Shown here in pieces: positions 44,540 through 56,672 of a DNA stretch of 64,000 nt. Origin of the DNA: Bettongia penicillata ogilbyi. Lineage: Eukaryota > Chordata > Mammalia > Diprotodontia > Potoroidae. The notes under the pieces were generated by a model. It worked only from the letters and a program-made list of their open reading frames with translations, was not told the DNA's origin and did no database searches. The position numbers and the translations under genes are program-made. Numbering within the stretch: the first letter of the stretch is position 1; each line of letters opens with the position of its first letter. The stretch is from contig JAJHZJ010000808.1 of NCBI GenBank assembly GCA_023548195.1, positions 1,266,182-1,330,181 on the forward strand. Reading direction: 5' to 3'.

Positions 44540-45035
44540 AGAAAAAAAGTTTCTGTAAAGACTTACATAAACTAATGCAAAGCAAAATGAGCAGAACCAG
44601 GAGAACACTGTATGCAACAACATCAATGTTGTACAATGGTCAGCTGGGGATGACTTAGCTTTTCTCAGCAAATCAATGATCTAAGACACTTATGATGAAA
44701 AATACTATCACCAGAGAAAGAATTGATGGAATCTGAATGCAGATCAAAGCATACCCTTTCTTTGCTTTCTTTACCTTTCTTGAATTTTTGAAGGGGGGAT
44801 TTGGTGTTTTGGGGTTTTTTTTTGGTTTGTGTTTTCTTTCATAATATGGCTATTGAGGAAATATGTTTGCAAGACTGCACACTTACAGTCTATTTCAAAT
44901 CACGTGCCCTCTTAATCGGGGGAAAGGGAGAGCACGTAGAGAGAATGAGAGAATTTGGACTTCAAAATTTTTAAAAAGAATGTTAAAGATTGTTTTTGCA
45001 TGTAATTGGGGGAAAATAAATCATTTTTTAAAAAA
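44540..45035 (+). repeat. Marsupial LINE 3'-end copy
   Basis: GCAGAACCAGGAGAACACTG, CAGAGAAAGAATTGATGGAA, CTGAATGCAGATCAAAGCAT, a poly-T/G stretch and the TTTTTGCATGTAATTGGGGG end with an A-rich tail. Longest copy of this family in the window. Confidence 0.6.
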
Positions 45036-45239
45036 AGAACCACTCCTCTCAATCTATTATCCCATGACATACTACTGGAAGATCTGAATAGCCCCATTTA
45101 TTTTAAGTTTTTGGCTATAAACAAAACGAGGAGACAAAAAGACATTGTAACTAAATGGAAGGATTGCCATTATTTTATCATAAAACCTAAATTTGTGTAC
45201 TCTAACATAGTTAACAGGTCTCTTTGGGAATCTGAAACC

Positions 45240-45955
45240 TGGACAGCATCAAATTATTTCTCTTCTGGGAAATAAGATCAACACCACAAAGAACAGTTTT
45301 TTTTTTAATTTCTTAAGTGGATTTTGCAGATAGTTTTTCTAAAACCTAGAAACATTAATGAATCACCACTTCTCCAATGTAATTATCTTCAAAATTATTG
45401 TCATTTTATGCCTAAAGAAGCCCATTTATAATATGACTTTTATTTTTTACTTCTGTAACCTATAAGTACAAAAAGTAGCTTTTGTGTTTTTCTTACTCTG
45501 GTACATTTACTTTATGGAAGCTATTTTTTTTAATTGAGCAGAATAGTTGATAGCAACTCATTTTACAAACTTATGCAAAAAGAGTATCCTTGTTTCAAGG
45601 TACCTTCCATATGAATTTAGTTCATCATTGCCCTTAGTGCCAGGCCTTCTTATTCTACTGGGTGGCTTAGGTGCTAATTTTCATTGCCATCTTTCAAATA
45701 AGTGAGACTCAGTTGGTTGGGTTTTACTTTAATAATTACTGTTAAAAATACCTCCACAAAGATTCTTTACCGACTTTCTCCTTTCTTATGTTTTAGAGAC
45801 GAAATAAAAGTCTAAATGGTACCATTATGGACTCAGTAGGAAATATGCATTCTCTAAAAATACATTGGCAGTGGAATTTTCAGTTTGCTTCAACATTTTG
45901 CAAAACCTGGAGTAAGTTTTCACAATCAAAGCAACTCATCAAGCCGTAGTATATA
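45240..45955. other. Intergenic AT-rich unique sequence
   Basis: No gene or repeat recognised. Confidence 0.45.
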
Positions 45956-45959
45956 CCTA

Positions 45960-46450
45960 TCACTATGCTAGACAAAGTGAGGTGGTGACACAAAGCAGAA
46001 TATACTGACCCTGTCTAAGGTGGAGTTTTAAATCTAATCAGGTTGAAAACATGACTATATAACAATACAAAAATGTGATGCAGCAGAATAAGGATAAAAC
46101 TAGGAGTAAAAAGACCTGTAGGCAAGTCATTTGATGTCATGTGCCCAGGTCTCCTCATTTATAAAATAAAGGTGTTGGGTTACTTGGTGTCTAAGGACTA
46201 TCCAACTCTGTTCCGTGTCCTATGTCCTCATAGATAATCAAGTGATAGATTTGTGGAACAGAATCTAACTGGATAGGAATTCAGAAACAAAGAAGATCAT
46301 TGTAAACTAAAATAACCAAGGAAGGGGTCCTGCAAGAAGAGGACTTTGAAAGAAGTATAGAACTGGGATTGATGCTGAGAGGAAAGAGTTCAGTCTAGGT
46401 GGAGGGAATGACATGAGTAGAGGTACATATCAGGAATTTTAACAGTGTAT
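45960..46450 (+). repeat. MAR1-like SINE with embedded MIR fragment
   Basis: CACTATGCTAGACAAAGTGA and the AAGAAGTATAGAACTGGGAT tail are MAR1-like; between them at about 46090-46210 is a MIR piece (GGCAAGTCATTTGATGTCAT). Confidence 0.45.
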
Positions 46451-46998
46451 ATTATAGTGGTTCAGTCCCTATCACTTAATGTATAGCGTAAGATAAATAC
46501 TCCATAAATAAGCATATGTTATATATTCTATTTTATAGGATATGCATATATATGATACAAAAATACATGAACATTCTATAATGAAAGCATCAGCATGGGA
46601 AAATTCCCAGTGTGAGAAGTCCCTTCACCATTCAGGTTACAAACCCTCTGTAAGTCTAAAGTAGTTACCTGAGCTCAAAATAATTTAGGCAAGGAAAGGG
46701 ATCTGAACCTGTCTTCCTGATTCTTAAGTCCAGAATATTGTCTATTATGCCTATTACCTCTATTCAATGACTGTGTACACAAGGGTGTTGCTCACTCAGT
46801 GATGGATACATTTATAGAGTAAAGCAAAGAAACTGATCTGTAAGAAAACTAGATATTTAAGACTAATTGAACCTAGAGGACAGAAGGAAGGAATGATTGA
46901 TTAGGTAAAGAGCTAGTGAATGGAGAGCCTTGAATGCCAAACATACTGAGTTATAAACTTACAATCATTTTATTACTACTACATTATACTTTATATGC

Positions 46999-47337
46999 AC
47001 TATGTGGGGAACCTGCAACCTGGAGACCACATGTGGCCCTCTAGGTCCTCAAGTGCACCTTTTGACTGAATCCAAACTTCACAGAACAAATCTCCTTAAT
47101 AAAAGGATTTGTTCTATAAAACTGTACTTTTTTACAGAAGTTTTACAATTTAATTGTTTTACAGTTTTACAGAACAACTTGGACTATTTAACAGAACAAT
47201 TTTTTTTTTTACAGTTTTACAGAACAAATTCTTTCATTAAGGAGATTTGTTCTGTGAAGGGTGAATTCAGTCAAAGGGTACACTTGAGGACCTAGAGGGC
47301 CACATGTGGCCTCAAGACCATGGATTCCCCATCCATG
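46999..47337. mobile_element. hAT-like DNA element family B with internal expansion
   Basis: Ends are TGTGGGGAACCTGCAACCTG and the inverted GGATTCCCCATCC. GGACCTAGAGGGCCACATGT on the right mirrors ACATGTGGCCCTCTAGGTCC on the left. Between the halves, TTTTACAG and TTTACAGAACAA motifs are repeated over about 150 bp, so the copy is nearly twice the length of its relatives. Confidence 0.65.
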
Positions 47338-47339
47338 CA

Positions 47340-47405
47340 GTTATACTATACACCATACAGTATATTATACATTATGCTATATACAATATATACATTATAC
47401 ATTTA
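47340..47405. repeat. TATAC-type simple repeat
   Basis: Imperfect ATAC/TATA units directly after the DNA element. Confidence 0.6.
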
Positions 47406-47739
47406 TTACTGTCATTATACTTTTTCAATGGTAGTCTGGGTCAATTTTCATTATTTAATTAAATGTTTCCCACATACAATCAGGACACTCCTTCAGAGTA
47501 GAAAAACTGTTCTAGTCCATATGAATCAAAGCAGTCAGGTTTTCTCTAAATGGTGTTTTCAAAGGATAGTATTTATGACTTGTATCCCGTTCAGTCTGTC
47601 ACACCTTGTGGTTGCATTACTGATACAGCTCTTTGAATATTTCATTTCCAGGGACCACCAAAAACCATTTCCCTCTGATGTCTGTAATGTAGCAGTGGTG
47701 TTGCTGTCTAGGAACCCAAACTGCAAACAGGTGACTCTA

Positions 47740-48230
47740 ATATGAAATGAAGGTGTTGAGGGTCATTGCTCCTTGAGGAAAGCCACTCCAAATTAAAAGA
47801 TACACAGAAGTGCAAGATGCTGTTATTATTATGGCATTGTGGAATGCAATATATGGAAGTTCGTGATGTATACCCTCTACACAAAAGGCTAGCCAGCTAT
47901 AAATGGTATGGACTGGAGAACAAAAAGTAATCCCCCATCTAATAGAGGTGTGTAACAAACAAAAGGAAGCTTCAAAACAGGAGGTATGGGAGTGGTGGGG
48001 ACAAGGAAGAGATCCCAAAGTAATGCAGTCAAATGAGAACTAAGAAGTCTGAGCTTAGCTCTCTCCTTAAATGGAGGTGTGGCATTCATGGCCCCATCTG
48101 CCAATCCAGAAGATGGAGTGATGAGGAGTACTAAGGCTGATGGCATCTTACGGGATGATAGGTTAGCCCACTAATGAGCTTCCTGGGGCATGATGGAGAA
48201 ATCAGTGAGAGAAGTTCCGAGTTCTCTTGG
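47740..48230. other. Intergenic stretch with overlapping minus-strand open frames, unidentified
   Basis: Minus-strand open frames of 93 codons (47737-48018) and 85 codons (47889-48146) overlap in different frames. They have no family I recognise and no splice or promoter support. It could be an eroded transposon coding region; I do not call a gene. Confidence 0.3.
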
Positions 48231-48469
48231 TCCCTTCCTTTCACTCAGTAGCAGAGCAGTGGGTTAACTGTGTTCTGGTACTGCCAAGATCTCACCACAC
48301 ACCAAGGAATACATTGTCCCACAAAAATGAGAGTCTAGGTTGCGTCAAAGAAACCCACTTAACCCATAAAATAGCTGAAATATTGTATCTTTTCCATTGC
48401 ATTGTCTTTCACTATTTTCCATTGTAAATATGTATTTTAGCTATGTTACTGAAAGCATGTTAAGATATT

Positions 48470-48545
48470 GAAAGAGTATTGACTTTGGAGTCACAAGAAC
48501 TGGGTTCAAATTTGCCTTGGCCGTTCATACTGTGTAACCTTGAAC
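48470..48545 (+). repeat. MIR-type SINE, 5' part
   Basis: GACTTTGGAGTCACAAGAAC and TGTGTAACCTTGAACAAGTT; it runs into the tandem array that follows. Confidence 0.55.
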
Positions 48546-49065
48546 AAGTTTCCTTTAGAGGTACATGAAGGGCTTGGACTCTTAGGCCTCTGAAGGACTA
48601 GTCACGTTTATTCCTTGGACCCTTCTGGCTGATCATACCATGGTCATTTGGCTCACTAGGCCTCAATTTCAGGAAGATACCTGGGCGGGGGGTTTGTAGT
48701 CTAAATGGTCTTAAGGCCTTCTTACCTTTAGGTCTAGGAAATTGTCTTTGATCACATACAGCTCCCTGAAGTTCCCTAGGCCTCTGTGTCTCCTATGGTC
48801 ACAGTAGGGAGTCTAGCTCAAAAGCTTTTGAAATCCTTGATGTTTTTAATCCTCAGATCTTACTAGTGATCATACACTGAGCTATCCAGCATTCTAGGAC
48901 TCAGTTTCCTTGAATTCACATCTCATAAAGGGTTTGAACTCTAAGGCCTCTGAAGGACTTGTCACTTTTTGTCCTTGGACACTTGTGGGTGCACATATTA
49001 TGTTCATTAGACACCCTAGGCCTCAGTTTCAGGTAGATTCCATGGAGGGGCCGCTAGTGAAAATG
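48545..49065 (+). repeat. Degenerate tandem array, about 120-bp unit, about 4 copies
   Basis: GATCATACCA, GATCACATAC, GATCATACAC and GCACATATTA recur at 48631, 48749, 48869 and 48992 (steps of 118, 120 and 123). Each is followed about 30-40 bp later by CTAGGCCTCA-like motifs. The segment with AAGGCCTCTGAAGGACT occurs in clear form at about 48585 and 48945. The unit resembles the 3' half of a MIR/CORE SINE (CCTCAGTTTC ... GGCCTCTGAAGG). Confidence 0.65.
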
Positions 49066-49257
49066 CTTTTTTATTTTCAATGCCCAAGCTCCACTTAATG
49101 GCTGGCTTAGAGTGATTATCAATAGTAACAGTTTCTCTTTCCCTCCCAGCTTCATTTAGTTAATTTTTTTTCTTTTGCTCGTTAAAAGGGCTATTCCTTG
49201 ACTACTTCTTAAAAAGGCCCATTCATTCAATAGGTGTTACCTCCCTCTAAGTGAATA

Positions 49258-49446
49258 CCTGAAAAGGCCAAGGTCCCCCACTGCATCTTGGGTCATCTCC
49301 AGTCATCCTGATAAATATCTGGTCACTGGATCCACGTGGCCCAGGAGGACAAAGTGAGGCTGGTGACCTTGCATAGCCCTCCCTCACTCAAAACAAAGTC
49401 CAGTGCAAGTCATGTCATCATTTCTCTGATGGCATGGTCTTCTTTG
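49258..49446 (+). repeat. Marsupial SINE, second tRNA-like type, host of a LINE tail insertion
   Basis: AAGGCCAAGGTCCCCCACTG, TGGTCACTGGATCCACGTGG and TGATGGCATGGTCTTCTTTG; its end is found again at 49614-49632 (AACACAATCAACAATAA) after an insertion. Confidence 0.7.
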
Positions 49447-49460
49447 AAAAATGAAGGATG

Positions 49461-49599
49461 GGGTGGGGGGAGGGGATAAAAGGGGAGAAAATTTGGAACA
49501 CAAAATTTTGTGAAAATGAATGTAAAAAGTTAAATAAATAAATAAATATTTTTTAAAAAAGAGGATGCAGGAGAAACACACACACACACACACACAAAG
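49461..49599 (+). mobile_element. 5'-truncated HAL1/L1 3' end with 14-bp target duplication
   Basis: About 139 bp matching the last part of the HAL1 at 57645-57735 (GGGGAGAAAATTTGGAACAC, AAAATGAATGTAAAAAGTTA), then an A-rich tail and (CA)n. It is flanked by the direct repeat AAAAATGAAGGATG at 49447-49460 and 49600-49613, inside a SINE. Confidence 0.85.
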
Positions 49600-49938
49600 A
49601 AAAATGAAGGATGAACACAATCAACAATAATCTTTTCCTTGAGACTCAGTTTCCACACCTAAAAAAATAGGAGGTAGATTACCTCACCTCTAAATTCCCT
49701 TTTAGACCTAAATCTGACCCTGTTATCCTATAGGTTAAACAGAATTATTTGGTTAGCCAAAAAGTTTGCTAATTATCTTAGACACTTTTTCTAGAGGTAA
49801 ATGTGTTCTAAATTTAAAAAAAAAAAAACTTCCTAAATGGAGTTTTGAATCACAGCCTATTGTAAGTTAGCAACTGTCAATAACGTGGCAGTGCCTTCCT
49901 CTGTATGTTGGTACTGTTTACATCCGTCCTTACTTAGG

Positions 49939-50113
49939 TAGGGGTGGGGAACCTGTGGCCTTTTAAGTCCTCAATTGTGTCCTTTTCCTGAATCCAAAAT
50001 TCACAGAACAAATCCTCTTAATTAAAGGATTTGTTCTGTAAAACTTGGGACTCAGTCAAAAGGCCTTACCCAAGTACCTAGAAGGCCTCAAGGCAATAGG
50101 GTCCCCACCCCTG
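49939..50113. mobile_element. hAT-like DNA element family B, best copy
   Basis: 175 bp with inverted ends GGGGTGGGGAACCTGTGGCC and GGGTCCCCACCCCTG. The middle is a palindromic hairpin around ACAGAACAAATCCTCTTAAT and its complement, and the arms AGTCAAAAGGCC and GGTCCTCAA-like parts pair across it. No coding capacity; a MITE-like element. Confidence 0.65.
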
Positions 50114-50114
50114 C

Positions 50115-51050
<936 letters not shown>

Positions 51051-51059
51051 TCAATGGTT

Positions 51060-51345
51060 TCTTGTTTTCATTCAGTCAAGAAGCACTTATTATGTACCTA
51101 CAATATGCCAAGCTATGGGGATACAGATACAAAAGTCCCTGCCCACAAGGAACTTACAGTCTACCAGGAGAAAACCAAGTTATTTCAGAGGCGAGATATC
51201 CTGAAAGATGGGACGCTTGAAGTAGAAGGGAGCTAGGGTTTCCAAAAGGCAGAAATGAGGGGAAAGGGTATTTCAGGCATGGGCAAAGCACTGGGGGTGG
51301 GGGGGAGGGAAGTGGAATATTATGTAATGGGCGAATCAAATAGGC
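51060..51345 (+). repeat. MAR1-like SINE
   Basis: AAGCACTTATTATGTACCTA, GTCCCTGCCCACAAGGAACT, and the tail CATGGGCAAAGCACTGGGGG; starts just after the (AC)n tract. Confidence 0.7.
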
Positions 51346-51474
51346 CAGTATGGAGGGGGAACCCACCACTTCCTGAGACACTCTGTACTTGTTCCATAGA
51401 CCCATCATCCGCATTATTGCCTCATTTTCTCAAACAGTTCCCCAGGACAGTAGACTTAGCCCAAAATGCTACCC

Positions 51475-51560
51475 TTACTTCAAGCATTTGTTAAATGCTT
51501 ATTATATTCCAGGCACTGTGCTAGGTGATGGAGATAAAAAGACAAAATGTTGTTAAGAAG
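51475..51560 (+). repeat. MAR1-like SINE 5' fragment
   Basis: AAATGCTTATTATATTCCAG followed by GCACTGTGCTAGGTGATGG. Confidence 0.6.
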
Positions 51561-52595
51561 CATCTTAGAAGTTAAAAATTCATTTCATTAATTCAGAAGT
51601 CTATTCTGTTTTGTGATATACTTGTTAGCTTTATGAATTTTAATAATGATATGAATAAAATCAGAATGCCATCTTCTTTAGAGCTAAAGGCTTGAAGTTG
51701 TCCTTTTCACTAATCGACACCAATATAATTTTTGAATTGAAAAAATAATGAAAAAATTAATATCAATATTTCAAATACTTGAACAATATTAATTACAAAA
51801 CCTCAATGTACGGTTACTATATGCATTCACCTTTCAAATGAATTTACTCTCTTCAAAGTTACACATGATCTAGTCAACAAATCCAGCGGCCACTGGTTAG
51901 TTCTCATTCTCTATTACTTTTTCTTTCTTGAAATTGTCTCTGGGCTTTTCAGAATCATAGTATTCCATTATTAAAGGAACAGCAGAAGGCCAACCTTGCT
52001 CTGAAAGAATTCTATCAAAGTATCCCTGATAAGCAGTCTTTTAAACTCTATTTCAAGACATCCAGTGAAGGGTAGGCCATTCAATGTTGGTGTCACTCTT
52101 AAGTATTACAAAAATTTGTTCTTCTATCTGGGATAATTTGGAGACTCATCCCATCTGCAAGGATCCACAGGAAAGGTTTTTCTACCCTCAACTTTTATTA
52201 CTGAATGTGCTAGGTTCAAGAATCCACCAGAGAAAAATTAGCATTTTATTTTTTAAATTAGCATGTCCTTATAAATAACAGTAGTTTCTTTGTAGTAACT
52301 TTTTATTATTTGAATGCTTATATACCGATATCCATTGTATTACAGTACCCATCTTTCTTATATCACTTAGCAGTTCTTTTTTAATACACCAATACAGCTT
52401 TTTGCTTACTGGGCTTTTAAGCAGATCGAGACTTGCCTACCTTGTTGTGAAAACCTTCTGGCCTATAGGTCTACAGGATAAAGTTTGGCTCCTGACCTAG
52501 AAACCCTGAATATTCAAGCACAATGTTTAATCTCTTTTGGGAGTATAGAGGGCAATACATATTAATATTCACATTAATACCTAAAACTATGTGTT
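51561..52595. other. Intergenic unique AT-rich sequence
   Basis: No gene or repeat recognised. Confidence 0.45.
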
Positions 52596-52597
52596 TA

Positions 52598-52833
52598 CAG
52601 ACAGCTAAGTGATGCAGTGGATAGAGCACTCAGGGAGACATTTTCCTGAGTTCAAATCTGACCTCAGACACTAACTAAGTGACCCTGGGCAAATCACTTA
52701 ATCTTGTTTGCCTCATTTTCCTCATTTGTAGAATGAGCTGGAGAAGGAAATGACAAAACCACTCCAATATCTCTGCCAGAAAACCCCAAATTGTGTCCCA
52801 AAAAGTTAGACACAACTGAACAACAATAATAAG
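52598..52833 (+). repeat. tRNA-headed marsupial SINE with 8-bp target duplication
   Basis: CAGACAGCTAAGTGATGCAG, GAGTTCAAATCTGACCTCAG and the CACAACTGAACAACAATAAT tail, flanked by TGTGTTTA at 52590-52597 and 52834-52841. Confidence 0.75.
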
Positions 52834-52841
52834 TGTGTTTA

Positions 52842-54390
52842 TATAAGCTAGATACAACATGCAGTTCATGTTAGCATGATTCATAACCAGAAATTGGGCC
52901 ATTTGCAAGTAGACTCTCCTGCCCATTTGGAGGCTTTCTAACCTGCCTGTGGGGTAGTGGGGTAGACTTTCAGAGCAACTGCCAACCCAGAAGTACAGCC
53001 AGAACTGTACCGGAGGAGTCTGATCACTGCAGATTTATTTCTACTAGAAATCTGACCCCCTCTGCTCTCTGCTACAGGGGAAGACATCAAGCCCGACTAT
53101 AAGGCTATAAAATAAAAGTCAATAAAATAAAGAAACAACATACCACTCCTCCTGGCTAGTTTCCAGCAGAGCAGTGAGCACCAGCAGAGGTGCACAGAGA
53201 CCCCATCAGAGAAATTCCCTGGCCAACCTAGACCATACAGCTGTGCCTTTTCCCAGTCCCAGAAACTAACTCTGATCATTTTAATAAACACCCAAATCCA
53301 ACCCATGCAAAGGGTTATGGCCAGGCTCATAATCTACTATCAGCAGCCACTACTGTTCATCTTTCCTAAACTTCTCAGCTACATGTTCCTTCTTTAGAAA
53401 AATAATGGCAGATAAAATGTAATTAATCTGTTGCTGACTCCATTATGTCTCTCTCAGTGTGCTAACAGTATCACTCTCTCCTATGCCACCTTCCTTCCCA
53501 CTCTCCTGGGAAAAGTTGATCAGTGACTCAGGGCAGATCTCTGGTGAAATCTCCTAACCAGGAAGAAGATGATGGCATTGTCATAAAAATTCCAAGTGTT
53601 ATCCCTTGGAACTAAACAATATTACTGTCAGAACTTCTGACTGCAATACAAAATCTTTTCCATTTTATACTCATTCCTATACCTAACCCACTGAGGAATG
53701 AGTCATTCACATTTCTGCCATGGAAATTTATAACGACACATTGGTTTGAGATTTGAGACATGGAAAGCTAGGGGAATCACCTAGAGTTTTGGTAATTCTA
53801 ATTTATGTCACAGGGTTCAGGTACAGAGAAATAGTAAGTGGTGTATTATTTAAAAGCCAAGAGGATCTCCATAATGGGAAATGAGTGTGATCTAGGAAGT
53901 TCAGACCACAAAGCTTTTATTCTTCATAAATCCTCTTATCTTTCTAGTTCCATCCCTACATGATGCTTGCAAAATGTCTTTATTGTCTCCTGCAGGTGCT
54001 GTTCTCAATTCAATCAGATTGGTATTTGTTGAAGTCTGTAGCATATTGCTAGGCATATACTTAGGAAGAATTCATAGGCTAGCTAAAAAATGAACTTCTA
54101 AGGACATAGTTTATTATATTAGTTTTGATAACCTTGCTAATTTGAAGGTATCAAAAGTAGTCTTATTGCAGAAGTGCATAAAACTAAGTGACTAAGCATA
54201 GAATTATGTGATGCCCTGGTTTTCATGGTCCGTTGGCCCAAGAATGATAGGATATAGAGGAAAAAAGTTAGGCCCCTAAGTTTTTTTTTTAATTCTTTGC
54301 AAAACATGACCACAAACAGTGGCTCCATATCAGAGAAAATCTGAATAGAATTTTTATACCGATAAACAACTTCCTTTAGAAAATACCACA
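52842..54390. other. Intergenic unique sequence before the HAL1 cluster
   Basis: No gene recognised. Short open frames on the minus strand at 53097-53330 and 54137-54487 have no recognisable family. Confidence 0.4.
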
Positions 54391-54392
54391 TC

Positions 54393-54894
54393 AGGGGGCA
54401 GAGCCCAGATGGCAGAGTAGAAAGATATATATACTCTGGCACTTCCCCCACAGCCCACAAAATACTGTAAAAAATGACTCTCAACAAATTCTAGAGTAGC
54501 AGAAGCCACAGAACAACAGAGTGAAAGAGGTTTCCAGCCAAAAGTAACCTAGAAGGCCAACAGGTGAACAGGTATCTCCTTCCATCCTTTCAGATGAGGA
54601 AGAACAATGCATACTGTCAGAGGAAGTCAAGGCTTCTGCATTCAGTACCTCCAAAATACATATGCAATGGTCTTAGACCATGGAAAAGCTTGAAAAGGAA
54701 GTTAACAGCTTGCTAAAGGAGACCCAAAAACAGGCTGAAGAAAATAACACCTCAAAAAATAGGCTAACTCAATTGGCAAAAGAAGTCCAAAAAGCCAATG
54801 AGGAGAAGAAGACTTTAAAAAGTAGAATTAGTCAAATGGAAAAGGAGGTTCAAAAACTTACTGAAGAAAACAGTTCTTTAAAAATGAGAGTGGA
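54393..54894 (+). mobile_element. HAL1 copy A: internally deleted 5' piece (5' UTR plus ORF1 coiled coil)
   Basis: It starts with the L1-type leader (GAGCCCAGATGGCAGAGTAG) and 5' UTR like copy C, but about 700 bp of 5' UTR are missing. ORF1 begins in degraded form, then an internal deletion joins near MEKLEKE to the coiled-coil heptads (54680-54894). The coding part ends abruptly where copy B is inserted. No ORF1 RNA-binding domain follows. Confidence 0.75.
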
Positions 54895-55335
54895 GGTGGA
54901 GCCAAGATGGAGGAGTAGAAAGACTCACGAATGCTAGCTCCGAACCCACAGCCCATATATTTCCTACAAGAAGAACTCCCCACAAGTTCTGAATCACTGA
55001 AAGGCGCGCAGAAACACAGTGGAAAAGATTTCTGTTCCAGAGAGCCCCGGAGAGCTTTCCCCAGGGGTCCGTTGCACCCCAGAAAGCGGAGTCCACCCCT
55101 GAGCAGCCCTGGCCCCACAGCCGAGAGGAGCAGATCCGAGCAGGATTCAGGGACAGAATCTCCAGCGGCCGGGAAGGTCCCTCTACCCACAGACGCTACA
55201 GGTTAGTGAGAGAGACGTCTAGGCTGGCTGAGAGGGGAGCAGGGTGTCTCCGTGACTCGGGCCCCCTTGGGAGGCAGCGACAGAGGCAGAGGCAGCGGTG
55301 GACCAGGACAGCAGGAAGCAGCAGGCAGAAGTTCA

Positions 55336-55470
55336 GGTCTCTGCATAAGCCCCCTGAGGGAACTGAGCCTGGGAGACGGCCCTGCACCCACCCCATTACT
55401 GAAGGTCTCTGCATAAAGCTCCTGAGGGAACAGAGCCTGGGAGGCGGCCCTGCCCCCACCCAAGCACCAG
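55336..55470 (+). repeat. HAL1-B 5' UTR tandem monomers (2 x 67 bp)
   Basis: GGTCTCTGCATAA recurs at 55336 and 55403, each followed by CCCTGAGGGAACTGAGCC-like and GGCGGCCCTGC-like sequence. The same monomer type appears in copy C. Confidence 0.8.
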
Positions 55471-55604
55471 AACTTAAGCTCACATTGAATAGCAGCCACG
55501 CCTGCCCCAGAAAGCCCATTTGAATCTCAGACCCCAAGCACTAGCTGGGTGGATCTAGGCAGGGGTGGACAAGAATCTCAGAAATCAAGTAACTGGCTGG
55601 GAAA

Positions 55605-56672
55605 ATGCCCAGAAGAGGGAAGAAAAATAAGACTATAGAAAGCTACTTTGATGGGGTTCAGATGTTCCTGCCTTTCAATTCTGATGACGAGGAAGGATTC
55701 TTACCATCAGGGAAAGATGTGGAGGTCAGGGCCTCTGTATCCCAGACATCCCAGGGGGATGTCTGATAGGCTCAGGCCATGGAAGAGCTCAAAAAGGATT
55801 TTGAAAATCAAGTTAGACAGGTGGAGGAAAAACTGGGAAGAAAAATGAGAGAGATGCAAGAAAAGCATGAAAAATGGGTCAATACCTTGGTAAAGGAGAC
55901 CCAAAAAAATGCTGAAGAAAATAACACCTTGAAAAATAGGCTCACTCAATTGGCAAAAGAGGTTCAAAAAGCCAATGAGGAGAAGAATGCTTTCAAAAAC
56001 AGAATTAGCCAAATGGAAAAAGAGGTTCAAAAGCTCACTGAAAATAATAGTTCTCTCAACATTAGAATGGAACAGATGGAGTCTAATGACTTTCTGAGAA
56101 ACCAAGAAATCATAAAACAAAACCAAAAGAATGAAAAAATGGAAGAGAATGTGAAATATCTCATGGGAAAAACAACTGACCTGGAAAATAGATCCAGGAG
56201 AGACAATTTAAAAATTATGGGACTACCTGAAAGTTATGATCAAAAAAAGAACCTACACATCATCTTCCATGAAATTATCAAGGAAAACTTCCCTGACATT
56301 CTAGAACCAGAGGGCAAAATAAGTATTGAAGGAATCCATCGATCACCGCCTGAAAGAGAACCAAAAAGAGAAACTCCTAGGAACATTGTGGCCAAATTCC
56401 AGAATTCCCAGGTCAAGGAGAAAATATTGCAAGCAGCTAGAAAGAAACAATTCCAGTATTGTGGAAATACAATCAAGATAACACAAGACCTAGCAGCTTC
56501 TACATTAAGGGATCGAAGGGCATGGAATAGGATAGTCCAGAAGTCAAAGGAACTAGGACTCAAACCAAGAATCACCTACCCAGCAAAACTGAGTATAATA
56601 CTTCAGGGAAAAATATGGTCTTTCAATGAAACAGAGGACTTTCAAGCATTCTTGATGAAAGACCAGAGCTGA
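55605..56672 (+). pseudogene. HAL1-B ORF1 (L1 ORF1p-like), two adjacent stop codons
   Basis: The L1 ORF1-type frame is 355 codons plus stop, but TGA TAG at 55764-55769 splits it into 53 codons and an open stretch of 297 codons (from ATG 55779). The N-terminal part is basic (MPRRGKKNKT). Residues of about 60-170 form a coiled coil with heptads (NRLTQLAKEVQKANEEK). Then comes the RNA-recognition domain with the conserved RRDNLKIMGLPE, and a C-terminal domain with ASTLRDRRAWNRI and RITYPAKLS. In L1 this protein trimerises and coats the RNA. Apart from the two stops the frame is remarkably open, which suggests a young insertion or a source copy already carrying them. Re-initiation at 55779 could make a coiled coil plus RNA-binding protein; that is inference. 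Confidence 0.85.

Noticed and set aside
54137..54487. 116-codon minus-strand open frame
   Set aside because: It runs antisense into the HAL1-A 5' end and resembles no known protein.
55206..55537. Open frames on both strands in the HAL1-B 5' UTR
   Set aside because: GC-rich, made of tandem monomers, and replaced by unrelated frames in copy C.
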